A stretch of 64,000 bases of DNA, taken from positions 1 through 64,000 of the forward strand of contig NZ_JAPHNL010000222.1 in assembly GCF_026274175.1 (NCBI RefSeq). Direction: 5' to 3'. This document shows, in pieces, positions 55,101 to 62,800 of this stretch. The translations under genes and the position numbers were made by a program. The DNA comes from Streptomyces beihaiensis. GTDB taxonomy: Bacteria; Actinomycetota; Actinomycetes; Streptomycetales; Streptomycetaceae. Under the pieces are notes generated by a model. That model saw only the letters and a list, made by a program, of their open reading frames with translations, ran no database searches and had not been told where the DNA came from. Every line of letters begins with the position of its first letter. The stretch's first letter is position 1.

Positions 55101-57933
55101 CCCCGGCCAGGTCGGCGGCTGCACCACCAGCCGCGTCCAGGACGCCTCCACGACCGTGGGCGGCCCGGCACCGTACTGGCAGACCTACAGCTACGACCTG
55201 CTCGGTGACCGCACCGGCAAGGTCGACCACGACACCACCGGCAACGCTCTCGCGAACACCACCCAGGCCATCACCTACCCCGGCACCGACGGCACCACGG
55301 CAGCGACCCACCCCGACCAGACCGGCACGGAGACGGTCACCAACCCCACCCTGGGCACCGCGACCCAGACCGAGACCCACACCGACACCGGCTACAGCCC
55401 GAACGTCAACGCCGGCAACGCGATGGACCGCAAGGTCACCACGGTCGGCCCGATCGTCACCGCGTTCACCCTCTCCAGCGGCGGCAAGCTGTGCGTCGAC
55501 GACGCCTTGTCCGCCACCACCCCTGGCAACAAGGTGCAGGTCTACACCTGCAACGGCACGAGCGCACAGAAATGGTCGATCGGCACGGACCACACCGTGC
55601 GCGTCCACGGCATGTGCCTGGACACCACAGGCAACGCCACCACCTCCGGCACCAAGGTCGTCATCGACACCTGCAACGGCGACCCGACCCAGCAGTGGAG
55701 GACGACCACCAGCGGCAAACTCGCCCTGGCCGCCAACAACAACCTGTGCCTGACCGACCCCTCCGCCTCCGCCACCAAGGGCACCCAGCTGACCGTCTCG
55801 GGCTGCTCCTCCAGCGGTGACGTGTGGACGACGATCAAGGCGGGCCCGGTCCTGCCCGGCCAGCAACAGGACTTCACCTACGACGCCGAGGGCCACACCG
55901 CCACAGTCGCCACCACGCAGGGCACCCACACCCACACCAGCACCTACCTCTACGACGCCGACGGCGGACTGCTCGAACAGACCGCCTCCGTCGACGGCAG
56001 CCCCAGAACCCGCGTCCTCTACCTCTTCGGCGGCGCCGAACAGATCACCCTCGACGTGAGGGCCAAGACCTTCACCGGCCTGCGCTTCTACACCGGCCCC
56101 GACGGCACCCGCATCACCCGCTCCTCCACCGGCTCGGTCAACTACGAGATGGCCACCACGCAGGGCACGGCGACCACCGCGGTCGACGCGGGCAGCCTCG
56201 CCGTGACCCGGCGTGCCTACGACCCGTGGGGCAACCCCCGCGGCACCCAGCCCTCGACGTGGGTCGCCCCGGACGAGAACCACGGCTTCCTGGGCAAGCC
56301 CACCGACCCATCCTCCGGCCTCGACCTCCTCGGGGCCCGCAACTACGACCCGACGACCGGCCGCTTCCTCACCCCCGACCCGCTCTTCGAGGCCGGCGAC
56401 CCCAACCAGATGGGCGGATACACCTACGCCGGTGACAACCCGGTCAGCCTGAGCGACCCGACGGGCCTGTTCGGCTGGGGCAGCATCGGCCACTTCCTCA
56501 CCGGTGTGCTGGACGGGTTCGCCGGCGACGCGTTCACCAGTTTCTGGAACTTGGGCAGCGCCTTCGGAAACCATGTCGCGGACGGCCTCGCCATGGGGTG
56601 GAACTGGTCCGTGAACAGGTCGGGTTCCTCCTGGGGTCTCCCTCACCTGAACACGCACGCCCACCCGTTCAGGACGAACCACAACCATCCGTTCGCCCAC
56701 CTTTTCGGCGTCAAGACCAACAGCACCTCCTACAAGGCCGGAAACTGGACCGGTTTCGTCGGCGGATTCGTGGCCGACGGCGTCGGAGTCGCGTCGAAGG
56801 GTGTGGAGGCATACAGGGCCCTGAAGGCCCTGCGGGCGGCCCGCGACGTCGAAGAGGGAGTCTCGGGCGGCAACGCGGCGGCCAAGGGCCTCGGCCACGA
56901 CGGCGGAGGGACTCCCAAGGGGCCGAAGGGCGACTCGGGCGGCGGGGGCGGAAAGTCGGGTGGCAAGCCCCGCGACCTGCAGGACGGCTCCGCCGCCGCG
57001 AACAGGCATGCCGCCGAGCCTGACAGCCCGCACGTCGGCAGCGAGGGAACCAAGCCGAGGCCGAAGGGGTGCAGCTTCTCGCCGGACACCCCGGTCCTCA
57101 TGGCCCACGGCAAGACCAAGCCGATCGGCAAGATCAAGACCGGCGACAAGGTCGAATCCGCCAGCCCCAAGACGGGCAAGCACCAGGGCCCCCGCACGGT
57201 CCAGCACGTGTGGATCAACCACGACCACGACCTGGTCGACGTCACGATCCGCACCGAGGACGGCCGCAAGGCCACCCTCCACACCACCGCCAACCACCCC
57301 TTCTGGGACGACACCACCCACACCTGGGTCCCCGCCGGGAAACTCCACCGCGGCGACGCCCTCAACACCGCCGACAACGGCCACGCCCACGTCGTCACCC
57401 TGCACGCCACACCCGGTGCGGCGAACCGCTGGAACCTCACCGTCCAGCAACTTCACACGTACTACGTTGTGCCGGGCGGCGTCCCGGTCCTGGTGCACAA
57501 CACTTGTGGACCGGTTTTCCGTGGCACCACGAAGGGATACGGAGGCAGTCCGGGAGTCCAGAGGGCCGGCGTGACGCCGACCTCCTCGGATCCGGGAGTT
57601 GCTACGATCTTCGCAACTCACTCCGAGCAGTACGGCGCCGATGCCGTGGTGCAGATCGCGATGCCCGAGGATGTCGCCGGCGTCGAATCCCTGCCCGGGT
57701 ATATCGCAAGGGAAGCGGAAGTTCAGTTGGATATGCCGCCCACTGAATTTGCGGGCCGTGCAAGCATTGAGATACCGGTATCTCATGCGAGAGCCATCCT
57801 CGGGCGGATGGGGATAGGGATCCCTCGGGATATCGGGATCGATGACCTGAATCCCACGCTTGAATTCACGCCCAAGCTGACGCCTGAACAGATAAGTCAG
57901 TTCGTCGAGGAGGCAAAGAACTATGGAAGCTAG
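49147..57933 (+). CDS. Rhs-repeat polymorphic toxin with lectin modules and HINT domain
   Basis: 2,928 residues from GTG 49147 with GGGGG upstream (GTG 49135 is also in frame). A membrane/signal segment at about 20-40 is followed by a Thr/Ser/Ala-rich linker, then the Rhs shell with many YD repeats (TYDALGR, YTYTTAGQT). Embedded are a bulb-type mannose lectin (about 1547-1655, LVLSSLATN, LAVYSPSGTQLWSTG) and a ricin-type trefoil (about 2103-2235). The Rhs core ends with GRFLTPDPLFEAGDPNQMG near 2412. A HINT autoprocessing domain runs from Cys in CSFSPDTPVLMAHG (about 2642) to VLVHNTCG (about 2789). The last 140 residues are the variable toxin tip. The family delivers toxins to competitors; the export route is unknown. 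Confidence 0.92.
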   Translation: MTGNRRASARLWRVLWGSVIGRWTVAAVVLALLVPLGISQGLGTGLFAQHIDPFASGYHFDGKVWRPNKPQTAPPVSGHALTARQVTPRGKHVKPLGTYRGKAPVWPKAGTATVRLTHADRTSAGTVTKTPDKAPAGAPTEAPSKTPAGTSTAKSSASPTSSVTPSGTASASPGASSGASASATSGANPSASASSPAPSADAGAGAAPQSSVTPQSAQMPVEGPVKAAGLPVWLAPAKTGGHAKTGGQARKAAAAGVPRAVDVSVASHKAALRAGANGMLLTLRPAGGSAGGKVEVVVDYAQLAKAYGGGYGSRLELVQLPSCVLTTPQDAACQKRTPVRFTNRVGANQLTATVTLPGAPSAPSSSAAASGEGGLGSQLGSLAPMSTTSTSSSTTLAVTSSTSGSQGDYSATSLNPAGAWKTSPSGAFTYSYPIDVPSGADGSAPAVSLGYDSQSQDGETSARNSQASWVGDGWSYEPGFVERSYRSCGSLVDSSDKLILKGSGDECWGGDNAILSFGSHSGRLVPDGVDSSVTGEIKQWRLQGDDGTLVQELSGAPNGLQDGLYFRVLTTDGTAAYFGAEHAPSGTGGSATIPSSPADSSTASAWGVPVLHPVSGDPCYNSTDGKKSKCAKPEGWRWNLDFVVAPSGSVQRYGYARQSNYYDLGGGQAASGSHGTLTSYTRGGALTSIRYGYTLADEKAGRKPSAEVDFTPAQRCQTTSTFTDCSAGNLKDSTATHWPDVPWDLHCDSTDTTVLASDATSVPSNVCIVPAPTFWTTTRLSDITTKVHVKDSSTDAMEPVDSYHLHQVYSDAGGTVDPVTGTSVDPKDAGQLQAVMWLQTVQHTGKDTYGNGNSDIALNKVAFTGTEIDNRVNDASPSAPPLYRPRIASVQTETGESIAVDYNLNPCAGLTLTMADADTNTHSCYPVYWTVAGASKPTADWFNLTTVREVTVSDLTVAAQYKPDSQNIPAGSEPQTTRYTYSGPAWHRNDSSLTDDQYRTWDQFRGFKTVTVQTGTAPEPVTQTTTHYLQGMDGDYLADGTRRSVTRTATVGGSTVETVTDSAQLAGTVLDTDTYTKAGGTINAVSVNGPFTFTTTAHAAQTAWSSWNTTDNTGTKPALSTLPDQAAYRMKTSRTDGYALLTDGTWRHTRTDSTYDSQGRPSTVDAHGDVSDTSQEKCTTTTYASPPSANPMMLDYPDRTTAVAGACGTAVSATSLIADQKVYYTGDGTLSNLGTFGALSSTGRPTATQVADGFTSGAETWRTTQAVKYDGAGRVSATTDATGQTTTTAYSPAWSSAGGNTNPTSYTTTNSQGWQVSTTLSPLRGLPTEDVDVNGRKTDMTYDALGRRTAVWLPGRDKSAGQSADKTFLYSIDPGAVAAPGGTITQPGAPSSVTTHTLREDGTYSTSVTIYDGMLQPRQTQTPALGDSSTGRIISDTFYDSHGWLAATYAPYSEPTTDPSTTLYAANENQIPAETTTTYDGQGRPTASTLWHQAVKQWSTTTSYPGADEATSTGPAGGRTIVTYKNALGQTTKSVVRNTGSTVTLTGGQIIPSGTSLTSDSTRLEMRADGSLVLSSLATNKTLKTLFAATSTSAGAYAKFTTDGNLAVYSPSGTQLWSTGLAATSGSVLKLQNDADLAVYNSAGTSLWSSGTAGQATAADASTRYTYTTAGQTSTVKDSAGNTWSYSYNLLGQLTSQSDPNTGTTTYDKYDTAGNLLQFTDPRGQVLSYHYDWDNRKTAEYASAYASSPDAAKQLAAWSYDTLAKGYPTSGTRYVGGASGKAYTQAVTGYNTAYQPTGSTLTIPASDGFAAAGQSAPPSSGTVTYTLSSSYTPTIGLLNTTTYQADGNLPAEEIGYGYNQDGTLTGFGGFITPVNTPSYLDDTRHDAFGRTTQANYGPNGQELATYAQYDSTTGRLTQTSSMLQTQTSALDVVDYRYNQAGEITAIDDLRDNTTHDTQCFSYDSFQRLTAAWTDTKGITNPGTATPGQVGGCTTSRVQDASTTVGGPAPYWQTYSYDLLGDRTGKVDHDTTGNALANTTQAITYPGTDGTTAATHPDQTGTETVTNPTLGTATQTETHTDTGYSPNVNAGNAMDRKVTTVGPIVTAFTLSSGGKLCVDDALSATTPGNKVQVYTCNGTSAQKWSIGTDHTVRVHGMCLDTTGNATTSGTKVVIDTCNGDPTQQWRTTTSGKLALAANNNLCLTDPSASATKGTQLTVSGCSSSGDVWTTIKAGPVLPGQQQDFTYDAEGHTATVATTQGTHTHTSTYLYDADGGLLEQTASVDGSPRTRVLYLFGGAEQITLDVRAKTFTGLRFYTGPDGTRITRSSTGSVNYEMATTQGTATTAVDAGSLAVTRRAYDPWGNPRGTQPSTWVAPDENHGFLGKPTDPSSGLDLLGARNYDPTTGRFLTPDPLFEAGDPNQMGGYTYAGDNPVSLSDPTGLFGWGSIGHFLTGVLDGFAGDAFTSFWNLGSAFGNHVADGLAMGWNWSVNRSGSSWGLPHLNTHAHPFRTNHNHPFAHLFGVKTNSTSYKAGNWTGFVGGFVADGVGVASKGVEAYRALKALRAARDVEEGVSGGNAAAKGLGHDGGGTPKGPKGDSGGGGGKSGGKPRDLQDGSAAANRHAAEPDSPHVGSEGTKPRPKGCSFSPDTPVLMAHGKTKPIGKIKTGDKVESASPKTGKHQGPRTVQHVWINHDHDLVDVTIRTEDGRKATLHTTANHPFWDDTTHTWVPAGKLHRGDALNTADNGHAHVVTLHATPGAANRWNLTVQQLHTYYVVPGGVPVLVHNTCGPVFRGTTKGYGGSPGVQRAGVTPTSSDPGVATIFATHSEQYGADAVVQIAMPEDVAGVESLPGYIAREAEVQLDMPPTEFAGRASIEIPVSHARAILGRMGIGIPRDIGIDDLNPTLEFTPKLTPEQISQFVEEAKNYGS

Positions 57934-58222
57934 TGGTTCGTTGCAGATCGAGCAGATCGTCGAGTCCTCGGCGGAGCGTATTGTCTGCATCGTCCGCTGT
58001 GTGGGCGGCTCGGTTCGGCCGGGTGACTCTGTGAGCGGCGATGCGAATGAGGAATCCGCACACGCAGCTGCCCGTGCGCACGTCGAAGGGATTTGGTTCC
58101 CAGGCCGGAGGATCGATCTCTTGGATCCCCCGCACGCGGCCAAGGTCGAAATCCTGGGGGAGGACTGCACGGCGCTGAGAAGCGCCTCCAGGATCTACAC
58201 CTTCCCCGGATCCGCGCAGTGA
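57923..58222 (+). CDS. Candidate immunity protein of the Rhs toxin
   Basis: 99 residues. Its ATG lies inside the last codons of the Rhs gene (11-base overlap) in another frame, the standard place for an immunity gene. The sequence looks like a small beta-barrel (IVCIVRCVGGSVRPGDSVSG, EGIWFPGRRIDLLDPPHAAK, VEILGED) with features like domain 2 of translation GTPases. It has no signal peptide, as expected for a cytosolic protector. No known immunity family recognised. A strong terminator closes the transcription unit 18 bases after its stop. Confidence 0.72.
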   Translation: MEASGSLQIEQIVESSAERIVCIVRCVGGSVRPGDSVSGDANEESAHAAARAHVEGIWFPGRRIDLLDPPHAAKVEILGEDCTALRSASRIYTFPGSAQ

Positions 58223-58239
58223 TTCGATCGGGTCGATGA

Positions 58240-58280
58240 GTCGAGAGCCCCACCGGATGTGTTCCGGTGGGGCTCTCGAC
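58240..58280 (+). terminator. Strong hairpin terminator
   Basis: Perfect 18-base-pair stem (GTCGAGAGCCCCACCGGA and its complement) with loop TGTGT. It closes the Rhs-immunity unit and also serves the convergent MFS gene ending at 58298. Confidence 0.92.
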
Positions 58281-58297
58281 TGTCTGAGCGCCCCGTG

Positions 58298-59617
58298 TCA
58301 GTGGGCCGCCTCCCGCCGCTCGCCGAGCGGAGCCACCGCCCGCACCTCGGCCGCCCCGGCCACCTCGGCCGCTCCGACCGTTCCAGACGCCCCGGCCGCT
58401 TCAGACGCCCCGCGCCCCTCAAGCCCCCGCATCAGCCCCCAGTACCCGCCCGCCGTCACCGTCCCCAGCAGCGCGCACCCCGCCCACAGCCACCCGGCGC
58501 CCGCCGCGTCGATGACCCAGCCGCCCGCGAGCGGGGCGACGAGGGTGGCGGCCGACCAGGAGGTGCTGTACACGCCCTGATAGCGGCCGCGGCCCTCGGC
58601 GGGGGCGAGGCGGGCGACGAGGCCGGACTGGGTCGGGGCGTTGACCATCTCGCCGAGCGTCCACACCACGACCGTCATCGCGTACGCGCCCACGGACCCG
58701 GCGAACGCGGTCAGCGCGAAGCCGTAGCCGATGAGCAGCGAGGAGACGGTGAGCAGGCGGCCCGGGTCGCGGCGCTCGATGAACCGGGTCAGCGGGATCT
58801 GCAGGGCGACGATGACGACGCCGTTCACGGCCGCCACCAGTCCGACGTCCGAGCTGGAAAGACCGTCGGCGCCCATCACGATCGGCAGGCCGACCGAGCT
58901 CTGCGTGAAGACGACGGCGACCAGGAAGGACAGGCCGACCATGAGCATGAACCGGCCGTCGCGCAGGACCGTGGCGAGGGTGACGGTGGGCGCGGGCGCG
59001 CCCGTGACGGGCGTCACGGCCCCGGGCCGCGACTCCTTCACCTTCACGAAGACCAGGCACGCGCAGGCGAGCGTCATGCCCGCCTCGACGAGGAAGCCGA
59101 GCGTGTAGCTCCGGGCGACGAGGAAGCCCGCGTACGCGGACGAGACCGCGAACCCCAGGTTGATCGCCCAGTAGTTCAAGGAGAACGCGCGCACCCGGTC
59201 CTCGGGGCGGACGATGTCCGCCATCATCGCCTGGATCGCGGGCCGCGACGCGTTCGAGGCGAGCCCGAGGACGAAGCCAGTGACGGCGATGGCGGCCGGG
59301 TCGCGTACGAAGGCCAGTGACGCGACCGTCGCGGACGTCGCGAGTTGTGCGCCCAGGAGCGTGGGGCGGCGGCCGAGCCGGTCCGCGAGGACCCCGCCCA
59401 GGAGCGAGGCGATGACCCCGCCGAGTCCGATGAGCGAGGCGACGAGACCGGCATACGCGGCGGAGAAGCCGCGCTGCGTGGTCAGGTAGAGGGCGAGGAA
59501 GGTGAGGACGAACGCCCCGAGTCGGTTGACGAGCGTGCTCGTCCACAGCCACCAGAATTCTCGCGGCAACCCTGAGACGGACTCCTTGGCGGCACGTCTG
59601 AGCGAGGCGACTGACAT
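58298..59617 (-). CDS. Major facilitator superfamily exporter
   Basis: 439 residues from ATG 59617 after GGGGGAA. Twelve membrane segments are expected. The MFS motif A loop is [12 protein letters not shown] between helices 2 and 3, and [20 protein letters not shown] lies around helix 5. It most resembles the drug:proton antiporter subgroup (DHA). The tail is Ala/Glu-rich. Substrate unknown. It is divergent from gpmA with 135 bases between, and this neighbour arrangement is conserved in Streptomyces. Confidence 0.93.
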   Translation of the reverse strand: MSVASLRRAAKESVSGLPREFWWLWTSTLVNRLGAFVLTFLALYLTTQRGFSAAYAGLVASLIGLGGVIASLLGGVLADRLGRRPTLLGAQLATSATVASLAFVRDPAAIAVTGFVLGLASNASRPAIQAMMADIVRPEDRVRAFSLNYWAINLGFAVSSAYAGFLVARSYTLGFLVEAGMTLACACLVFVKVKESRPGAVTPVTGAPAPTVTLATVLRDGRFMLMVGLSFLVAVVFTQSSVGLPIVMGADGLSSSDVGLVAAVNGVVIVALQIPLTRFIERRDPGRLLTVSSLLIGYGFALTAFAGSVGAYAMTVVVWTLGEMVNAPTQSGLVARLAPAEGRGRYQGVYSTSWSAATLVAPLAGGWVIDAAGAGWLWAGCALLGTVTAGGYWGLMRGLEGRGASEAAGASGTVGAAEVAGAAEVRAVAPLGERREAAH

Positions 59618-59752
59618 AGGTGCGTTCCCCCGGGGAAATGTAAGCGGCGCAAGCGGTGGCCGTACCTTACGATCCGGGTCGGTGCCCATGCCACTGAATT
59701 AACGGCCACCGTCAATCGGCGGGGGCCGGACGGGTCGATTAGGCTCGGGCGC

Positions 59753-60517
59753 ATGGCCGACGCACCGTACAAGCTGATCCTCCTCCGCCACGGCGAGAGC
59801 GAATGGAACGCCAAGAACCTGTTCACCGGCTGGGTGGACGTCAACCTCAACGAGAAGGGCGAGAAGGAGGCAGTCCGCGGCGGTGAGCTGCTCACGGACG
59901 CCGGTCTGCTGCCCGACGTGGTCCACACCTCGCTCCAGAAGCGCGCGATCCGCACCGCGCAGCTGGCGCTGGAGGCCGCCGACCGTCACTGGATCCCCGT
60001 CCACCGCACGTGGCGCCTGAACGAGCGCCACTACGGCGCCCTGCAGGGCAAGGACAAGGCGCAGACCCTGGCCGAGTTCGGCGAGGAGCAGTTCATGCTG
60101 TGGCGCCGCTCCTACGACACCCCGCCCCCGGCGCTCGACCGCGACGCCGAGTTCTCCCAGTTCGACGACGCGCGCTACGCGGACCTCCCGCCGGAGCTGC
60201 GCCCGCAGACGGAGTGCCTCAAGGACGTCGTCAAGCGCATGCTGCCGTACTGGTACGACGGCATCGTCCCGGACCTCAAGGCTGGCCGCACCGTCCTGAT
60301 CGCGGCCCACGGCAACTCGCTGCGTGCCCTGGTCAAGCACCTGGACGGCATCTCCGACGCCGACATCGCGGGCCTCAACATCCCGACCGGCATCCCGCTC
60401 TCCTACGAGCTGGACGCCGACTTCAAGCCGGTCAAGCCGGGCGGCACGTACCTCGACCCGGAGGCGGCCGCGGCGGCGATCGAGGCCGTGAAGAACCAGG
60501 GCAAGGCCAAGAAGTAG
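59753..60517 (+). CDS. gpmA: 2,3-bisphosphoglycerate-dependent phosphoglycerate mutase
   Basis: 254 residues. Glycolytic/gluconeogenic enzyme that interconverts 3- and 2-phosphoglycerate through a phosphohistidine. The active site is [20 protein letters not shown] with the nucleophilic His; the second His is in [16 protein letters not shown], and the substrate loop is [16 protein letters not shown]. The length fits the cofactor-dependent GpmA family. Monocistronic, followed by a repeat block and a terminator. Confidence 0.97.
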   Translation: MADAPYKLILLRHGESEWNAKNLFTGWVDVNLNEKGEKEAVRGGELLTDAGLLPDVVHTSLQKRAIRTAQLALEAADRHWIPVHRTWRLNERHYGALQGKDKAQTLAEFGEEQFMLWRRSYDTPPPALDRDAEFSQFDDARYADLPPELRPQTECLKDVVKRMLPYWYDGIVPDLKAGRTVLIAAHGNSLRALVKHLDGISDADIAGLNIPTGIPLSYELDADFKPVKPGGTYLDPEAAAAAIEAVKNQGKAKK

Positions 60518-60533
60518 CGGTTCAAGTAGTCCG

Positions 60534-60626
60534 TTTCGAGCAGTCGGTTTCGATCGAGCAGTCGGTTTCGATCGAGCGGTCGGCTTCGATCGAGCGGTCG
60601 GCTTCGATCGAGCGGTCGGTTTCGAG
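60534..60626. repeat. 18-base tandem repeat downstream of gpmA
   Basis: About five copies of TTTCGATCGAGCGGTCGG with small changes, followed by related degenerate units (TTTCGGGCCGTAG) to about 60670. Each unit contains the palindrome TCGATCGA. It stands between the gpmA stop and the terminator at 60676. Confidence 0.9.
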
Positions 60627-60675
60627 CTGTAGTTTCGGGCCGTAGTTTCGGGCCGTAGCTTTCGAGCAGTGAGTC

Positions 60676-60712
60676 AGCCCCCTGTCCGCGCTTTCGCGTC
60701 GGGCGGGGGGCT
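60676..60712 (+). terminator. Terminator of gpmA with T-rich tail
   Basis: AGCCCCC pairs with GGGGGGCT around an inner stem of GTCCG-type bases and is followed by TTCTTGCG and three TTTCTTGCC units, an unusually T-rich run for this genome. It ends the gpmA transcript; the rest of the interval to 60859 shows no gene. Confidence 0.7.
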
Positions 60713-60859
60713 TCTTGCGTTTCTTGCCTTTCTTGCCTTTCTTGCGTTTCCCTGGGGCGGGCCCGTTCGGTCAGGCGCCGGTCCAGGTGAGGCGCTCCCG
60801 AGCGCGTCTGCGCCGCCCGCGCGACCCCTTGAGGCGCGAGCGCCTGCTCCCGCCGGTCC

Positions 60860-61630
60860 TCACGTGGCCGGGGCGCCCGGCGTGTCCGGCGTCTCCGGCG
60901 TGTGCAGGAGGCGGAGGAACGCCCTGATGCCTGCGATGAGTTCCTGGTTGTCCGTCAGGTGGGACACCGCCGACTCGAACTCCCGGGAGAGGGCGGTGAA
61001 CTTGCGGCTCGTCTCGTCGGCGTGTTCGTAGGTGGTGAGGGAAAGGGCTTCGAGGGAGCGGCGGAGCTCCGCCAGGGTTCGGTAGTGATCCTCGGTGCGC
61101 TCCTCCAGGACCCGGGCCGTGGACTCGAAGTGGTCCACGCGGGCGCGCAGTTCCGCGACGTCGTCCCTCGGGAAGGTGACGTCCTTCAGCAGCGTGCCCA
61201 GGCGTCGGCGGAGTTGGGCGAAGTACGCGTTCGCCGGGCGGAAGAAGGTGCTGAGGACGAAGAAGCCGGCGAACCAGTAGCCGGTGAGGGCACCCGTCGC
61301 CCAGGTGACGGCGAGGATGACCGCCGCCGTGAGGATGTGGCCCGCGATCGCCGTGCGGAGCATCGCGCGGGCGATGCGAGCCGCCTCCTCGTCACGGACC
61401 TCCGGCACCTTCAGGCCCTTGTCGCGGCTCACGGCGATCTCGGCCCGTACGGCGTGCGCGCGGAAGTACAGGTTCCAGGGGAGGGTGAGCAGGAGCAGCA
61501 GCCAGAGCAGGCTGAGGGCTCCCGCCCCGGCGGTGACGACCAGGGCGGGCGGCGCACCGGCCAGGTACGCCAGTACCAATGCCGTGGCCGCTGCCACGAC
61601 GGCCGCCGTGGCGCCCAGGAATCTGCCCAT
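60860..61630 (-). CDS. Hypothetical coiled-coil membrane protein
   Basis: 256 residues from ATG 61630. Two membrane segments near the N-terminus (TAAVVAAATALVLAYLAG, GALSLLWLLLLLTLPW) and two in the middle (about residues 90-130: ILTAAVILAVTW and YWFAGFFVLSTFF). The C-terminal third is a long coiled coil (VAELRARVDHFESTARVLEE, RTLAELRRSLEAL), probably cytoplasmic. Not recognised as a known family; conserved-looking in this core region. Possibly a scaffold or chemosensor-like component, without evidence. Confidence 0.78.
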   Translation of the reverse strand: MGRFLGATAAVVAAATALVLAYLAGAPPALVVTAGAGALSLLWLLLLLTLPWNLYFRAHAVRAEIAVSRDKGLKVPEVRDEEAARIARAMLRTAIAGHILTAAVILAVTWATGALTGYWFAGFFVLSTFFRPANAYFAQLRRRLGTLLKDVTFPRDDVAELRARVDHFESTARVLEERTEDHYRTLAELRRSLEALSLTTYEHADETSRKFTALSREFESAVSHLTDNQELIAGIRAFLRLLHTPETPDTPGAPAT

Positions 61631-61774
61631 GTCTCTTCGCCGCCCTCCACCGTTCGTCACCGGTCCGCCGCCATCGTGCTCCGAGCGGTGCGTGGGGGCA
61701 TGAGTACACGTACTCAGGGCGTCACTTGGGCATCGCCTGGGGATCGCCTGGGGATCACCTGTGCAGCCGGCCCG

Positions 61775-62314
61775 TCAGCCCATGTGCGCCACGATCCTCC
61801 GCGCGCACTCCTCCGCCGGGCCGACCGTCGTGTCCACGACCAAGTCGTACGTCACTCCCTCGTGCACGAGCTCCGCCTGGCGCGCCGCCATGCCCGCCAC
61901 CCGGTCGCCGCGGGCAGCCTCACGGGACACCGCCACCTTTGGCGCGCAGCGCACACCCACCCACAGCACGTCCAGGCCGTCCAGCGCGCTGCGCCAGCGG
62001 TTTTGGGAGTCCGAGCCGCCGAGGAAGACGTCGTCCACGATCACCGGTGCCCCGGCCGACGCCATCGCCGCCACCCCCACGCTCCACGCCCGCTCCAGCG
62101 TGTGGAACGCCGCTGTGACGGTCACCTCGCCGTTCGGGCCGATGTCGACGCCGCCGCCCGACGCGGGCAGCGCCGCGATCAGGTCGTCGATGCTCAGCGT
62201 CAGCCATGGCGTGGGCAGCAGGAGCCGCTGGAGCGCTCGGGCGAGCGAGGTCTTGCCGGAGCTTGATCCGCCGTTGAGGACGATCACGTCTGTCACGGGC
62301 GGCACAGTAGTCAC
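61775..62314 (-). CDS. Chloramphenicol phosphotransferase-like kinase
   Basis: 179 residues from GTG 62314 (GTG 62296 is an alternative). The Walker A motif reads VLNGGSSSGKTSLARALQ, and IVDDVFLGGSDSQNRWRS, LDVLWVGVRC and ARGDRVAGMAARQAELVHEG match the chloramphenicol 3-O-phosphotransferase of S. venezuelae closely, as I recall that sequence. The catalytic base Asp is in LSIDDLIAALP. In the producer the enzyme phosphorylates chloramphenicol using ATP. Here the substrate could be another amphenicol or a cell metabolite. No chloramphenicol biosynthesis genes are in the window. Confidence 0.88.
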   Translation of the reverse strand: MTTVPPVTDVIVLNGGSSSGKTSLARALQRLLLPTPWLTLSIDDLIAALPASGGGVDIGPNGEVTVTAAFHTLERAWSVGVAAMASAGAPVIVDDVFLGGSDSQNRWRSALDGLDVLWVGVRCAPKVAVSREAARGDRVAGMAARQAELVHEGVTYDLVVDTTVGPAEECARRIVAHMG

Positions 62315-62434
62315 GCACGGCCGATGGGCGCGACCAACTTACGCGCCCGTGTGCGCCGTTGATGCGCCCACCTGGATGGGCATGCAATGGGGGAGGCGCT
62401 CCACCGCGGAGGGCCGTGAGGAGGGAAGGAAATC

Positions 62435-62599
62435 ATGGCCGCCGACTCCCCGAAGCCCGATCTGACCCCCGAAGAGTCCGTCGAAGTGAGCCGCCCGGTG
62501 CCGGAGCTCGTGCTGCTCGGCGCCTGTGGCTGCGGCTCCGGCTGCGGCTGCGGCTGCCAGCAGGGCGCGCCCTGCCAGTGCGGCGGCTGCTGCGGCTGA
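62435..62599 (+). CDS. 54-residue cysteine-rich protein
   Basis: ATG 62435 follows a strong GAGGAGGGAAGG. The first 30 residues are acidic and polar (MAADSPKPDLTPEESVEVSR), then nine Cys appear in the last 25 residues as a CGCGSGCGCGC run and a CQCGGCCG end. The density suggests metal binding (metallothionein-like) or a modified peptide; its length would fit a precursor with leader and core. It is monocistronic with its own terminator at 62721 and stands next to phoU on the opposite strand. Family not identified. Confidence 0.78.
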   Translation: MAADSPKPDLTPEESVEVSRPVPELVLLGACGCGSGCGCGCQQGAPCQCGGCCG

Positions 62600-62720
62600 C
62601 CCAGACCGACGGCGCCGCGCCGACGACGACATACCGACGGCGACCTACCGACGGCGGCATACCGACGCTGCCGCGCCGACGCCGCCGTATCGGCGCCGCC
62701 GTATCGACGGCGACGTACGA

Positions 62721-62760
62721 GAGGGGCCCCGCACACATCTACGTGTGTGCGGGGCCCCTC
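62721..62760. terminator. Strong bidirectional terminator
   Basis: A perfect 17-base-pair stem starting GAGGGGCCCCGCACACA, with a six-base loop, between the convergent Cys-rich gene and phoU. The 120 bases before it are repeated ACCGACGGCG-like sequence without a gene. Confidence 0.92.
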
Positions 62761-62800
62761 CGCGTACGGCCGCACAGGAGGTGCGTGCGGACCGGGCCGG

